The notes under the pieces are model-generated. The model searched no databases, was not told the origin of the DNA, and saw only the letters and a list, made by a program, of their open reading frames with translations. Positions 24,252 to 32,410 of a DNA stretch of 43,119 bases are shown piece after piece; the stretch's first letter is position 1; each line of letters starts with the position of its first letter. The stretch is from Nocardia arthritidis NBRC 100137 (GTDB lineage Bacteria; Actinomycetota; Actinomycetes; Mycobacteriales; Mycobacteriaceae). The stretch lies in contig NZ_BDBB01000056.1 of assembly GCF_001612765.1 (NCBI RefSeq), positions 1-43,119 on the forward strand. The letters are read 5' to 3'. A program made the translations under genes and the position numbers.

Positions 24252-25664
24252 TCAGCCGATTCGTGCAGGCTGATCCTGCCTGTGGGCGTCTAGCTCGAGG
24301 TCGAAGTGAGTGGTGGCTCCGGCGTATTGCAGCGCGTCCTTCCAACCCTGTTCGGTGATGATCGCGAGCATAAGGGTGTTCTCCGTCAGGATATCGGCGG
24401 TGAGGCGTTCGACTCCGCGAAGGTAAGCGGCCGTCCCAAGCCGCCGGACGAGCAACGTGCCGAGGCCGTGACGCTGGTCGTGGGCGGCCACCGCCAGGGC
24501 GATCTCCGCGGCGACATGTCCGGGCGTGGCGTCGGTGACCACGTAGTTGGCGACCCCCAACAGGTGCTCACCATCGAAAGCACCGAGCGCCAAGTGCGTG
24601 GAGTCGTGCAAGCACAGCTGTTCGGCGAATGCCTCGATGTGCTTCGGGAGGGCGCTGAAGAATCGGAGACGCGCATCGTGCGCCGACATCTGCCGATGCA
24701 AGGTCGCGACCGCTTCCCGGTCATCGGGCGTGAGCGCGCGAACCCGCACGCCGGGGATCGGTGGAGCAGGTCGGGCAAGCGGATTCGCGCCGAGACCGAC
24801 CGGAGGCGTCCGTGATGGGCAGATCATGACGGGGCACCGGCTGTGGCGGAAGAGATCCGTGCCGAAACCGCGTATTGCGGAGACCGGCGCGTGTCCATCG
24901 GCTCCGGTGACCACCAGTTGCGCACCGAGCACGCGTTCGCTCAACGCCGCATCCGATATCTCAGCGGAAACAGCCGCGGTGACATCGGGAAAGGCTTCTT
25001 GTGCCGCGGCCACGTCCGCGTCGAGTGAGCCCCGCTCACGGTCAGCGGGCGCGGCCGGAACCGGCTCTGTGAGAGTCGTGGCGGCGGGTTGTTCCGGCCT
25101 GACGTACAACGGCAAGACCGATGCCCCGAATAGGCTGGCGTAGTGGAAGGCGGCGAAAGCAGCGCCGGTACCACCGCTATCGTCCGCCACAGCGAGGATC
25201 ACCGGTCGTCTATCCGGAAGCTGGTCGTGCCGCCCTCGCCAGACGATCACCGGGCAGATCGCATGGTCCGCGATCATTGCACTGTGGAAGGTGGCCGCCA
25301 GCACATCGAGCGCCCCCACCTCCGGGTGGCCGAGGACGACCATCCGGGCGTCCTCTTCCACGCTGGCCAATGCCTCTTCGGCTGGTCCGTCGATCAATCC
25401 GCCGGTGACGACGAGTTCGGGATGACAACGGCGCACGGCGGCGAGGGCGTTGTCGACGACCATCGCACTTTGCTGTGGTCTTGCCGCGACCTCGATTCGC
25501 TTCGGACCAACGCGTGATAAGTCAGTGCTTGCTGTGGTGACGTAGACGATATGGAGAGGACACGATAGCCGCTCGGCGAGACATGCCGACCATAGAGCGG
25601 CCGCGTGCCCGATGGGTGGGTGGTCGACTGTCACCACGATCGGGGAACGCCCGCCTGCGCTCAT
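24252..25664 (-). CDS. Universal stress protein fused to a GNAT acetyltransferase (Usp-Usp-GNAT)
   Basis: The product is 470 aa; GGAGGAT precedes the ATG. Usp domain 1 spans about 7-145 (VTVDHPP, VVLGHPEVGALDVLAATFHS), Usp domain 2 about 153-285 (VILAVADDS, VVTGADGHAPVSAIRGFGTD). A GNAT domain spans about 308-470: VRALTPDDREAVATLHRQMS, RLRFFSALP, and the acetyl-CoA loop DQRHGLGTLLVRRL (Q/RxxGxG/A). This GNAT resembles the catalytic part of protein lysine acetyltransferases of the Pat type, in which a regulatory domain (cNMP in mycobacteria) controls acetylation. Here nucleotide-binding Usp domains could play that part. Targets unknown; acyl-CoA synthetases are the usual Pat substrate. Confidence 0.88.
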   Translation of the reverse strand: MSAGGRSPIVVTVDHPPIGHAAALWSACLAERLSCPLHIVYVTTASTDLSRVGPKRIEVAARPQQSAMVVDNALAAVRRCHPELVVTGGLIDGPAEEALASVEEDARMVVLGHPEVGALDVLAATFHSAMIADHAICPVIVWRGRHDQLPDRRPVILAVADDSGGTGAAFAAFHYASLFGASVLPLYVRPEQPAATTLTEPVPAAPADRERGSLDADVAAAQEAFPDVTAAVSAEISDAALSERVLGAQLVVTGADGHAPVSAIRGFGTDLFRHSRCPVMICPSRTPPVGLGANPLARPAPPIPGVRVRALTPDDREAVATLHRQMSAHDARLRFFSALPKHIEAFAEQLCLHDSTHLALGAFDGEHLLGVANYVVTDATPGHVAAEIALAVAAHDQRHGLGTLLVRRLGTAAYLRGVERLTADILTENTLMLAIITEQGWKDALQYAGATTHFDLELDAHRQDQPARIG

Positions 25665-25803
25665 GCGATCCTCCAGTCACGGCAGTCCACCTTGGTTCCG
25701 CGGGGTAGTCGGTAGCCGCTCACAGCGCGGCAGTCACGGAGCCGCACGAGTTTCCGCGGCCATTCCGATTCCACGCGGCTTTCGCACTGAGCGGTAGGGT
25801 CGA

Positions 25804-25824
25804 GGGTCCTTCATTCGAGGACCC
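25804..25824. terminator. Hairpin between hydrolase relic and Usp-GNAT gene
   Basis: GGGTCCT-TCATTCG-AGGACCC is a perfect 7-base stem, with CG/CG pairs further out. It lies 140 bases upstream of the Usp-GNAT start, downstream of the SDR gene end. It could stop read-through from the SDR operon. There is no U-tract. The rest of 25665-26156 shows no gene that I can support. Confidence 0.35.
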
Positions 25825-26156
25825 CCGACCCAGCCCGACCCGTCGAGAGCGGCGTTCCGGCCAGTGAATTGGATCCACCGATTCCAAGCATGCGCGGCCC
25901 AGCGTCGGCGTGTGTGCTCGACTTCTGTCGGCGCGGCGACTACGACTGCGTGCGTACCCGGAGACGCTCTATCCGCTGACCTGCTCGGTCATCGTGGGTG
26001 AACGACCTATGACCGGGCGCGAAGCGTGCTGCCGCGCACGTGCCGGCGGACTTCGAGCTGGGCCCTGTCCGAGAACTCCGCCTGCTGCACGGCGCCAGAG
26101 CCCGTTCGGCGACGACGTGGCGCGGCGGCTGCGGGAACGGATCTACGACCGGGCCC

Positions 26157-26342
26157 CACCTGTCGACGGTGGCCAACCACCGACTGGCCGCAGCGGCCGA
26201 GCCGGACTTCGAGCCGGTAGACGTGCTGCACCAGTTGAAGGAGGCCACGCTGGTCATCGAGGGCAGCCACGAGCCGGCCGAGCCCCGCCACGGCGCGATC
26301 ATCGCCGAGCGGATCCCCGGGGCGCGGCGGATGATCGTGGCG
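26157..26342 (+). pseudogene. Alpha/beta hydrolase C-terminal fragment
   Basis: The frame reads HLSTVANHRLAAAAEPDFEP, then TLVIEGSHEPAEPRHGAIIAERIPGARRMIV. This matches the late part of alpha/beta hydrolases (TLVIEG.EDP....HGA.IAE.IPGARL.VV). The expected GMGH with the catalytic His is missing, and the frame runs antisense into the SDR gene. No N-terminal half is present. Confidence 0.5.
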
Positions 26343-26377
26343 GCACCGCGGATGTGCGAAAGCTTGCGGAATCGTTG

Positions 26378-27133
26378 TCAGACCAGCGAGGCGGTGAGAC
26401 CTCCGTCGAGTATGTAGTGGGAGCCGGTGATCCAGGACGCCCGATCGGAGGCCAGGAAGGCGGTGAGTTCGGCGATGTCTTCGGGCGTGCCGAGCCGGCC
26501 TTGCTTGGCGGCGACGAGGTCGCCGAACGGCACGTGGGTCGCCGCCTCGAAATCCGGGATCAGCCGATCCACCATCTTGGTGTCGGCGAAGCCTGGGCAG
26601 ACGGCGTTGACGCGGACGCCGGAGGTCCGCATCTCCACTGCGGCGACGCGTGTGAGCTGGATGAGGGCGGCCTTGGTGGCGCAGTAAGAGCCGAGCAGAG
26701 GACTGCCTCCGACCCCGGCGATCGAGGAGATATTGACGATGTTGCCCTTCGACGCAACGAGATGCTCGATGGCGGCTTTCATCGCCAGGAACGGGCCGCG
26801 CACGTTGACGGCGAAGATACGATCGAAGCTGTCGGTCGACTGCTGCAGCAGTGGCGAGGAGACCTCGATGCCCGCGTTGTTTATCAAGACGTCCAGACCT
26901 CCGAGTACATCCACGGCCCGGGTGATCGCGGCCTGTACCTGGGTCTCGTCGGTGACGTCACAATTGGCGATCCCGGCGGCCCCGATCTGTTCGGCGGCCA
27001 GGGCTGCGGACTCTTCGTCGATGTCACTGACCACCACACGAGCGCCGCGCTCGGCGAACAGCGCGGCGATCGCTTTGCCGATCCCGGCACCGGATCCCGT
27101 GATGAACACGCGCTTGTCTTTCAGCTCAGCCAT
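26378..27133 (-). CDS. Short-chain dehydrogenase/reductase
   Basis: Start MAELKDKRVFITG with AAAGGAA upstream; 251 aa. TGSGAGIG cofactor loop, NNAG, SSIAGVGGSPLLGSYCATK with the Ser-Tyr-Lys set, and the ending ASWITGSHYILDGG are classical for FabG-like SDRs. Asp in VVSDID after strand 2 favours NAD(H). Third gene of the minus-strand operon with DUF5938 and the acyl-CoA ligase, after a 172-base gap. Probably a 3-hydroxyacyl or alcohol dehydrogenase step of a catabolic route. Confidence 0.9.
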   Translation of the reverse strand: MAELKDKRVFITGSGAGIGKAIAALFAERGARVVVSDIDEESAALAAEQIGAAGIANCDVTDETQVQAAITRAVDVLGGLDVLINNAGIEVSSPLLQQSTDSFDRIFAVNVRGPFLAMKAAIEHLVASKGNIVNISSIAGVGGSPLLGSYCATKAALIQLTRVAAVEMRTSGVRVNAVCPGFADTKMVDRLIPDFEAATHVPFGDLVAAKQGRLGTPEDIAELTAFLASDRASWITGSHYILDGGLTASLV

Positions 27134-27305
27134 TTTCGTTCCTTTCCTAGAGGAGATTGTTTGCCGCGAGGGCGCCGGAACCACTGGAGTTCGTGGGCCG
27201 CACTCAGTCGCATCGCAGTGGAGGAATACGCAGGCGCGGTGGGCCGGCGCAGGTGCGGCAGCACAGTCGTCGCGCGAGTCCCGGTTCGCGTGAGAGGCGA
27301 CGGCG

Positions 27306-28859
27306 TCATTCGGTCGTGTTGAGCACTTTCGTGCGCATTGCGCTGCGTATTTCGTTCTTCAAGATCTTGCCGACCTTGGATCGGGGCAGGTCGTCCCAGA
27401 TTTCGAGCTGTTTGGGGGCTTTGACGCTGCCGATTCTCGCCTTGACGAACGAGATGAGCTCCTCGACGGAAACCGTTCGTTCGGGCCGCAATTGAACCGC
27501 GGCGGTGACGCGCTCACCCCACTTCTCGTCCGGCAGGCCGATAACGGCGCTTTCCTTGACCGCAGGGTGGGCCAGCAGGGCTTGTTCGACCTCGGCGGAG
27601 TACACGTTGAAGCCGCCGGTGATGATCATGTCCTTGGCGCGGTCGACGATGTAGAGGTAGTTGTCGTCATCGAGATATCCGATGTCGCCCGTGTGGTGCC
27701 AGCCGTGGGTGCTTACCTCGGCGCTGGCGGCCGGGTTGTCGTGGTAACCGTCCATCACCAGCGGCCCTCGGATCACGATCTCGCCGCGCTTCCCGGCCCC
27801 GAGCAGGGTTCCGTTGCCGTCCATGATCGCCACTGTCGTCAACGGCGTCGGACGGCCGACCGAGGTGAGCCGCTCTGTGGCGATCGACCCGTCGGTGCGA
27901 AAGTGATCGGCGGGGGCGAGGGCGGCGATCATGTTCGGGGCCTCGGTCTGACCGAAGAGTTGCCCGAGTACAGGCCCGATCCGGGTCAAGGCTTCCTCGA
28001 GCCTGGTCGGCGACATGGGCGCGGCGCCATACCACAGGCAGCGCAACGAGGACAGATCGGTGGCGTCGAGGTCGGGGTGGTCGAGCACCCCGTAGATCAC
28101 CGTGGGCGGCAAGAACGCGTGCGTGATGCGGTGGTGCTCGATCAGGGTCAGGAACTGACCGATGTCGGGTGCGGACATGATGACGATCTGCCCGCCCAGG
28201 CTGAGGATGGGAAAGGTCAGCACCCCTGCGGAATGCGTCAGCGGAGCCAACGCCAGATAGCGTGGTCGGTGACCGAACGGATAGCTCATCAGTGCCAGCG
28301 CGGTCGAGGTCATCATGTTGCTCTCGGTCAACCGCACGCCCTTGGGGCGGCCGGTGGTTCCGCCGGTACCGGCGAGCATGCACAGTCCCTCGGCAGGGTG
28401 ACGGTTCGGAACGAGATCGCCGGAGTTGCCTGTCAGCCAATCCTGGAAGCTCACCGCGCCCTCGACCTCGCCGTCGAGGCACACCAGCCACCGCAGTTGC
28501 GGCAACCGGTCGCGGATGCGGGCGACCAGATCGGCGAACGCGCGCTGGAAGAACAGCAAACGGCAGCCGAACAGTTCGAACAGCTGACGATTCTCCTCGG
28601 CCTCATTGCGGGGATTGACCGGGCACCACACCGCCCCGGCCCGCGAGATGCCGAATACACAGGTCAACGCCAGCGGGTCGTTGGCCGATAACACCGCAAC
28701 GCGGTCGCCGGCCGCGATTCCGGTGTGCTGCAGGGCGCCAGCGATCGCGACGGTGTGGTCGAAGACCTCGCCGTAGGTGCGCGTGACACCGCCGGCGGTC
28801 AGGCAGGGCGCATCGCGCCCGAGCGAGACCCCTTTGTCGAGATAGTCCGAAAGTCGCAT
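27306..28859 (-). CDS. Acyl-CoA synthetase (AMP-forming), FadD-like
   Basis: Start MRLSDYLDKGVSLGRDAP; 517 aa, eight bases after the DUF5938 stop. Adenylate-forming motifs: P-loop TGGTTGRPKG (165-174), GQTEAPN, YHDNP and HTGDIGYLDDDNYLYIVDRA, and C-terminal PRSKVGKILK with the catalytic lysine. The enzyme activates a carboxylic acid to its CoA thioester. The residue before the P-loop Gly is unusual (GTGGTTG rather than TSGTTG). The neighbours suggest use of an aromatic or branched acid or a fatty acid. Confidence 0.92.
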   Translation of the reverse strand: MRLSDYLDKGVSLGRDAPCLTAGGVTRTYGEVFDHTVAIAGALQHTGIAAGDRVAVLSANDPLALTCVFGISRAGAVWCPVNPRNEAEENRQLFELFGCRLLFFQRAFADLVARIRDRLPQLRWLVCLDGEVEGAVSFQDWLTGNSGDLVPNRHPAEGLCMLAGTGGTTGRPKGVRLTESNMMTSTALALMSYPFGHRPRYLALAPLTHSAGVLTFPILSLGGQIVIMSAPDIGQFLTLIEHHRITHAFLPPTVIYGVLDHPDLDATDLSSLRCLWYGAAPMSPTRLEEALTRIGPVLGQLFGQTEAPNMIAALAPADHFRTDGSIATERLTSVGRPTPLTTVAIMDGNGTLLGAGKRGEIVIRGPLVMDGYHDNPAASAEVSTHGWHHTGDIGYLDDDNYLYIVDRAKDMIITGGFNVYSAEVEQALLAHPAVKESAVIGLPDEKWGERVTAAVQLRPERTVSVEELISFVKARIGSVKAPKQLEIWDDLPRSKVGKILKNEIRSAMRTKVLNTTE

Positions 28860-28867
28860 CGTCGGCC

Positions 28868-29995
28868 TCAGCTGTGAGCAGTGACGATGGGATCGAGCAC
28901 GAGACCGAAGGCGCGCAGCACCCCCAGCAGCTCCCGGTGCCCGAAAGCCTGGCAACTCGAGGCGAACCCGACCGCGCGCGGCGGCGCCTTGAGCAAATGG
29001 GCTGCACCGTAGGCGTTGAGCAGCGCGGTCTGCTTGTAGTTGCAGTTGCCATGGATCACGCAGTGCACCCGCCCCAGCGGACCCGAGGCGTACACCGAGT
29101 CGAGAGAGGTGTTGATCCGAGGGTTTTCCCGCGGCGGTGTTTCGCTACGGATCGAAGCGGAGATCGCGTCGATGATCTGGTACTTCTCCGTCTCCGGCTT
29201 GCCCTCCATCTGTTCCAGCGCCGCCGTCACCATCTGCGGCACGCCCAGCATCAACGGGCGGTTGATCACACCACCCAAGGCGCGCGCATTCGCTACGCGC
29301 GGGTCGTTCTTGAACCACACGGGATGCGACGTGCCGCCCCACGGCAACGCCAGCCCCAGTTCGTGCTGGCCGGGCACCACGACCTGATACAGGCCCTCGT
29401 CGGCCGGCCACGCCACGTACTCGTTCTGCTCCAGGTAGTAGGCCTCGGCGAACGCGGCGTTGGTCAAGATCGTGTTGGTCGAGGCAACCGTCGGGTGGCC
29501 CTTCCAAAACACCTGGATATCCAGCGTGTCCAGCCCCGGTGTCTCCAGGCAGATGTTCGCCGCGATCTCACCGATGCTGTACATCTGCGCCAACCCCGGG
29601 GTCAGGACCAAGCCCCGTGCGGCGAAATCGGCCCCGTAACGCTGCTCGGCGTCGATCATCCAATTCTGCTCGCCGTTGGTGTCGGTGTAGTGAGCGCCGA
29701 TGGCCAAACACGCCTCGACCACGGGATGGCCCCAGCGCGCGAACGGGCCGACGGTGTTCAGCACCACGGCCGCACCCTGGAACGCGTTCACCAGCGCGGC
29801 CTTGGAGTGCTCGACCTCGACGATGTCGTGCTCGACAGTGTCGATGCCCGGGACGGCCTCGACCACGCTCTTCAGCCGACGGTAGTCACGCCCTGCGGCC
29901 ACGAACGGAATGTTGTACTCGCGGAGATATTCGCAGATCAGTCGACCGGTGTAGCCCGAAGCCCCGTAGACGACGACGCGCTTGTCGGTTGCCAT
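28868..29995 (-). CDS. Saccharopine dehydrogenase-like protein, DUF5938 family
   Basis: Start MATDKRVVVYGASGYTGRLI with GGAAAGGAA upstream; 375 aa. The N-terminus is a Rossmann fold (VYGASGYTG) of the saccharopine dehydrogenase/trans-acting enoyl reductase superfamily. VVLNTVGPFARWGHPVVEAC and GAHYTDTNGE are conserved in that superfamily. The C-terminal part matches the actinobacterial DUF5938 group as I know it. Function not established. First gene of the operon controlled from the palindrome at 30117-30156. Confidence 0.82.
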   Translation of the reverse strand: MATDKRVVVYGASGYTGRLICEYLREYNIPFVAAGRDYRRLKSVVEAVPGIDTVEHDIVEVEHSKAALVNAFQGAAVVLNTVGPFARWGHPVVEACLAIGAHYTDTNGEQNWMIDAEQRYGADFAARGLVLTPGLAQMYSIGEIAANICLETPGLDTLDIQVFWKGHPTVASTNTILTNAAFAEAYYLEQNEYVAWPADEGLYQVVVPGQHELGLALPWGGTSHPVWFKNDPRVANARALGGVINRPLMLGVPQMVTAALEQMEGKPETEKYQIIDAISASIRSETPPRENPRINTSLDSVYASGPLGRVHCVIHGNCNYKQTALLNAYGAAHLLKAPPRAVGFASSCQAFGHRELLGVLRAFGLVLDPIVTAHS

Positions 29996-30102
29996 GCAGA
30001 GATTCCTTTCCTGGGAACTGCCCGCAACGCCCGGCGGCGGGTCAGCTGGAATTAGCACCGCTGAGTCGCGGCTCACACCCGCGTCGCCTTGTGCTGCACG
30101 CC

Positions 30103-30156
30103 ACATTAGGGCGGAGTTTGGACGACTGTCAAGAAATCTTTTGACAGTCGTCCAAA
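30103..30156. promoter_or_regulatory. Divergent promoter region with a 16-base-arm operator
   Basis: TTTGGACGACTGTCAA (30117-30132) and TTGACAGTCGTCCAAA (30141-30156) are a perfect inverted repeat with an 8-base spacer. Each arm carries TTGACA reading outward. To the left, TTGACA (30132-30127) and TAATGT (30108-30103) are 18 bases apart and form a good minus-strand promoter for the DUF5938 operon. To the right, TTGACA (30141-30146) would serve the TetR gene; its -10 is weak. Repressor binding would block both. Confidence 0.75.
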
Positions 30157-30226
30157 ATCTGGCCGATGGTGGCCGTCTACACTCGGAAAGAACCGCTCAC
30201 GGTGCACAAGGAGAGGAACTCGCCAC

Positions 30227-30880
30227 GTGACGCAAGTCGTTGACGCCCGTGCACGTGTGGAAGAGCGCGCCCGTGACAAGTTCCAAGCCAAGCGCACCGA
30301 ACTCGCGCAGGCCACCTTGCACACACTGGCCGAACTGGGGTACGCGCGCACCAGCCTGCGGGAGATCGCGCAGAATTCCGAGTACTCGCACGGCGTCCTG
30401 CACTACTACTTCTCCGGCAAACTGGATCTGATCACCCACGCTGTGCGGCTGTTCGAGGCCGTCTGCGTGACTCGCTACGACGAGGTGGTCGAGGCCTCGG
30501 TGGACGCCGATGAGCTGCGCAACGCTTTCACCGCCACCTATTTCGGCACGCTGGTGACCGACGCGCAGATCCACCGCCTCTGGTACGACCTGCGCAACCA
30601 GATTCTGTTCGACGAGTCATTTCGTGGCGATGTCCTCGACATCGAGGTCCGGCGCGAAGAGATGATCTGGCGAGTGGTCACGCGCTACTGCCGGCTACGC
30701 GGAACCACCCCCGGTTTCGATCAAAGCGCTGCATACGTGCTGCTCGACGGCATCTTTCACCGTGCGCTGCTGCACCACTTCGCGGGAGACTCCGCCGGCA
30801 TCGACGCCGCCCGCACCCAGCTGGAAGCGGTGTTCACCATGCTCGACGCCATACCCGCGCACCCCAACCCGGCACAGTAG
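30227..30880 (+). CDS. TetR family repressor, divergent from the acyl-CoA ligase operon
   Basis: GTG start after AAGGAGAGG; 217 aa. HTH at about 26-70: RTELAQATLHTLAELGYART and SLREIAQNSEYSHGVLHYYFSGKLDLI. The C-terminal domain has the TetR_C_6-like helix pattern. It is transcribed away from the DUF5938, ligase, SDR operon across a perfect operator, so autorepression and control of the operon are very likely; an acyl-CoA or the free acid would be the usual inducer. Confidence 0.92.
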   Translation: MTQVVDARARVEERARDKFQAKRTELAQATLHTLAELGYARTSLREIAQNSEYSHGVLHYYFSGKLDLITHAVRLFEAVCVTRYDEVVEASVDADELRNAFTATYFGTLVTDAQIHRLWYDLRNQILFDESFRGDVLDIEVRREEMIWRVVTRYCRLRGTTPGFDQSAAYVLLDGIFHRALLHHFAGDSAGIDAARTQLEAVFTMLDAIPAHPNPAQ

Positions 30881-30949
30881 TCAGCCGGCGCGGATAACCC
30901 GGCGAGCGGTCACCGCGACGAATGCGAAGATCACGTGGTTCGACCGAGT

Positions 30950-30994
30950 CGACAAGGATCGAACACGCTCCTTGTCAGTCGAATTACCTTGTCG
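30950..30994. terminator. Alternative hairpins 70 bases after the TetR gene
   Basis: GACAAGGA (30951-30958) pairs with TCCTTGTC (30969-30976), and CGACAAGG (30950-30957) pairs equally with CCTTGTCG (30987-30994). Position suggests a terminator for tetR. There is no clean U-tract. Confidence 0.35.
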
Positions 30995-31102
30995 TCCAGT
31001 AAATCACGATCGGAGACGTCGGCCGCGGACTCCCGACTTGTCCCGCACGTCGAAGGCTTGGGAAGTCAAGCTGAGTGTTCCCACATCGGGATGCACGAGC
31101 GG

Positions 31103-31147
31103 CTCGCACCGCACTTTTGCCTGGTCCGGGGTGACGTGCGGTGCGAG
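31103..31147. repeat. Perfect 12-base inverted repeat in a gene-free stretch
   Basis: CTCGCACCGCAC (31103-31114) and GTGCGGTGCGAG (31136-31147) with a 21-base spacer. The 915 bases from 30881 to 31795 hold no intact gene; besides this repeat they contain only the two gene fragments listed next. Confidence 0.6.
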
Positions 31148-31181
31148 TAGCCGGTGGCCGTTGTCGAGTCCGTGTACCGGC

Positions 31182-31337
31182 CTACTGGTCTGCGGATGGT
31201 GTGGCCCCGCAGGCGCAGGTTCCGCCCCGTGGTCGATAGTCGTGCACGTGGCCGGCGCGGTGCTGGCTGATCCGGCAGCAGGCGTGCAGTTGGGCTTCGA
31301 GGGCGGCGCGGCCGCGTTGGACGCGGGATTTCATGGA
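31182..31337 (-). pseudogene. Possible ECF sigma factor (SigZ-like) C-terminal fragment
   Basis: Minus-strand reading SMKSRVQRGRAALEAQLHAC, then CRISQHRAGHVHDYRPRGGTC, resembles the end of SigZ-type ECF sigma factors, where the second helix of region 4.2 (KSRVQRGR..L) is followed by a CC pair and a short D...RPR tail. Nothing upstream in any frame supports the rest of the factor. Confidence 0.45.
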
Positions 31338-31528
31338 TGCGGACCTGGACCGCGTCCGTGACATTCTCGGCCCCGTACAGCTGCGGGGCAGGCCCGAGCT
31401 GACCGCAGTCACCGATGAAGGGCCGGATACCTCTTGCCGTCTGGTCCGTCGCACCTTGACATTAGTGTCGTACTACCTGCTCAAGCCCCTGTGGCGAAGC
31501 TGCGGGCGGACGGCGCCGAAAGGAACTA

Positions 31529-31666
31529 CGCGACACCAACATCCTGATGAACGCGGCCTGCCCAGGATTCACCGCGACCGACCTCAACGGATTTCGCGGC
31601 GTCCGCACACCGGAGCAGGGCGCGGCGATTGCCATCCGGCTGCTCGCGCCCCTGCCCGGTTGGTGA
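31529..31666 (+). pseudogene. Short-chain dehydrogenase C-terminal fragment
   Basis: The 45 codons before TGA read NILMNAACPGFTATDLNGFR and GVRTPEQGAAIAIRLLAPLP. This is the conserved VNAVCPGFTATDLNGHRGTRTPEQGA ending of carbonyl-reductase-like SDRs. The Rossmann half and active site are missing upstream. Confidence 0.6.
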
Positions 31667-31795
31667 CCTCTGTCGTTTCCATGCCGGACGGCGTGGCCCC
31701 CGAACCGACCGAGGGGCCTGGCTCGTCGATCCACCCACCCGCTCACTGTTGCTCGGTGGCCCCGTTACGGCGATCTGCGTGACTGAGGCGGACCC

Positions 31796-32074
31796 TCAGG
31801 TGTCCGCGGACTTCGTCGCAGGCAGGCTCGACCGATAATGCCTCGAGGAGAGATGCGCCTCCGCGATTTCCTCCTGCGCATGGAGTTCATCGCGGGAGAC
31901 CACGTGTGCGTCGGGGCCGGGAAAGGTGAGTGCCCGACGTCCCGTATCGGTCCAGTGCACCAGGTAAGGCGGCATTCCGTCGCTGCCGTGCACTTCCTCG
32001 ATAAGACCATGCCGAACCGCGCCGCCGAGGCTGCGACCTTCGACTATCAACCAGTCCCCTATCTTCGCGTGCAT
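31796..32074 (-). CDS. DUF1918 protein, copy 2
   Basis: ATG after AAGGAGGT; 92 aa. MHAKIGDWLIVEGRSLGG and LIEEVHGSDGMPPYLVHWTD, TGRRALTFPGPDAHVVSRDEL form the complete DUF1918 domain with the normal acidic-basic tail (ELHAQEEIAEAHLSSRHY). It is the intact relative of the copy at 19753-20052; the shared DNA covers the gene and its promoter. Function unknown; often found near Usp genes and in dormancy regulons. Confidence 0.88.
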   Translation of the reverse strand: MHAKIGDWLIVEGRSLGGAVRHGLIEEVHGSDGMPPYLVHWTDTGRRALTFPGPDAHVVSRDELHAQEEIAEAHLSSRHYRSSLPATKSADT

Positions 32075-32127
32075 AAGGGTCGACCTCCTTCGAACTCAAT
32101 CGTCGCAACATGCCGCGAACCGACGGT

Positions 32128-32142
32128 AGGGCCATTGGTCGC
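32128..32142 (-). promoter_or_regulatory. DevR-box-like site upstream of DUF1918 copy 2
   Basis: Minus-strand GCGACCAATGGCCCT, 54 bases before the ATG, identical to the site of copy 1. A second, weaker site (GCGAACCCGATGCCCA, 32191-32206) matches the second site of copy 1 in position. Confidence 0.5.
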
Positions 32143-32358
32143 AGGCAACCGCGGCGTCCGGCGCGAAATGAGGTCATCGGTGTTCTCGCGGCGAACCCGA
32201 TGCCCATATCGCCGCGGGGAACCGTGAAGATCGCCATTTCCAGGCCGTACCCGCGATGACGGATCCGGAAAGTCCTTACCGTCGCCACTGACGGACGGTT
32301 CGGTGCGAGCCGGCACCGTCACGTCACAAACCGGCAGGGGCCAAAGGAAGTGCCCAGG

Positions 32359-32374
32359 CGGGGCCATCGGACTC
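32359..32374 (+). promoter_or_regulatory. Possible DevR-box-like site upstream of the 114-residue protein
   Basis: CGGGGCCATCGGACTC resembles the DUF1918 promoter sites (GGGCCATTGGTCGC) and lies 37 bases before the ATG at 32411. Weak but well placed. Confidence 0.3.
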
Positions 32375-32410
32375 TAGGCGGACCACAGCCGCTGGGACGA
32401 CGCTGATGCC

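Noticed and set aside
25804..25824. DevR box before the Usp-GNAT gene
   Set aside because: The half sites GGGTCC and GGACCC are in the wrong orientation and spacing; the structure is better read as a hairpin.
19753..32074. Insertion sequence or composite transposon linking the duplicated segments
   Set aside because: No transposase, no terminal inverted repeats and no target duplications were seen; ordinary duplication and divergence is enough.
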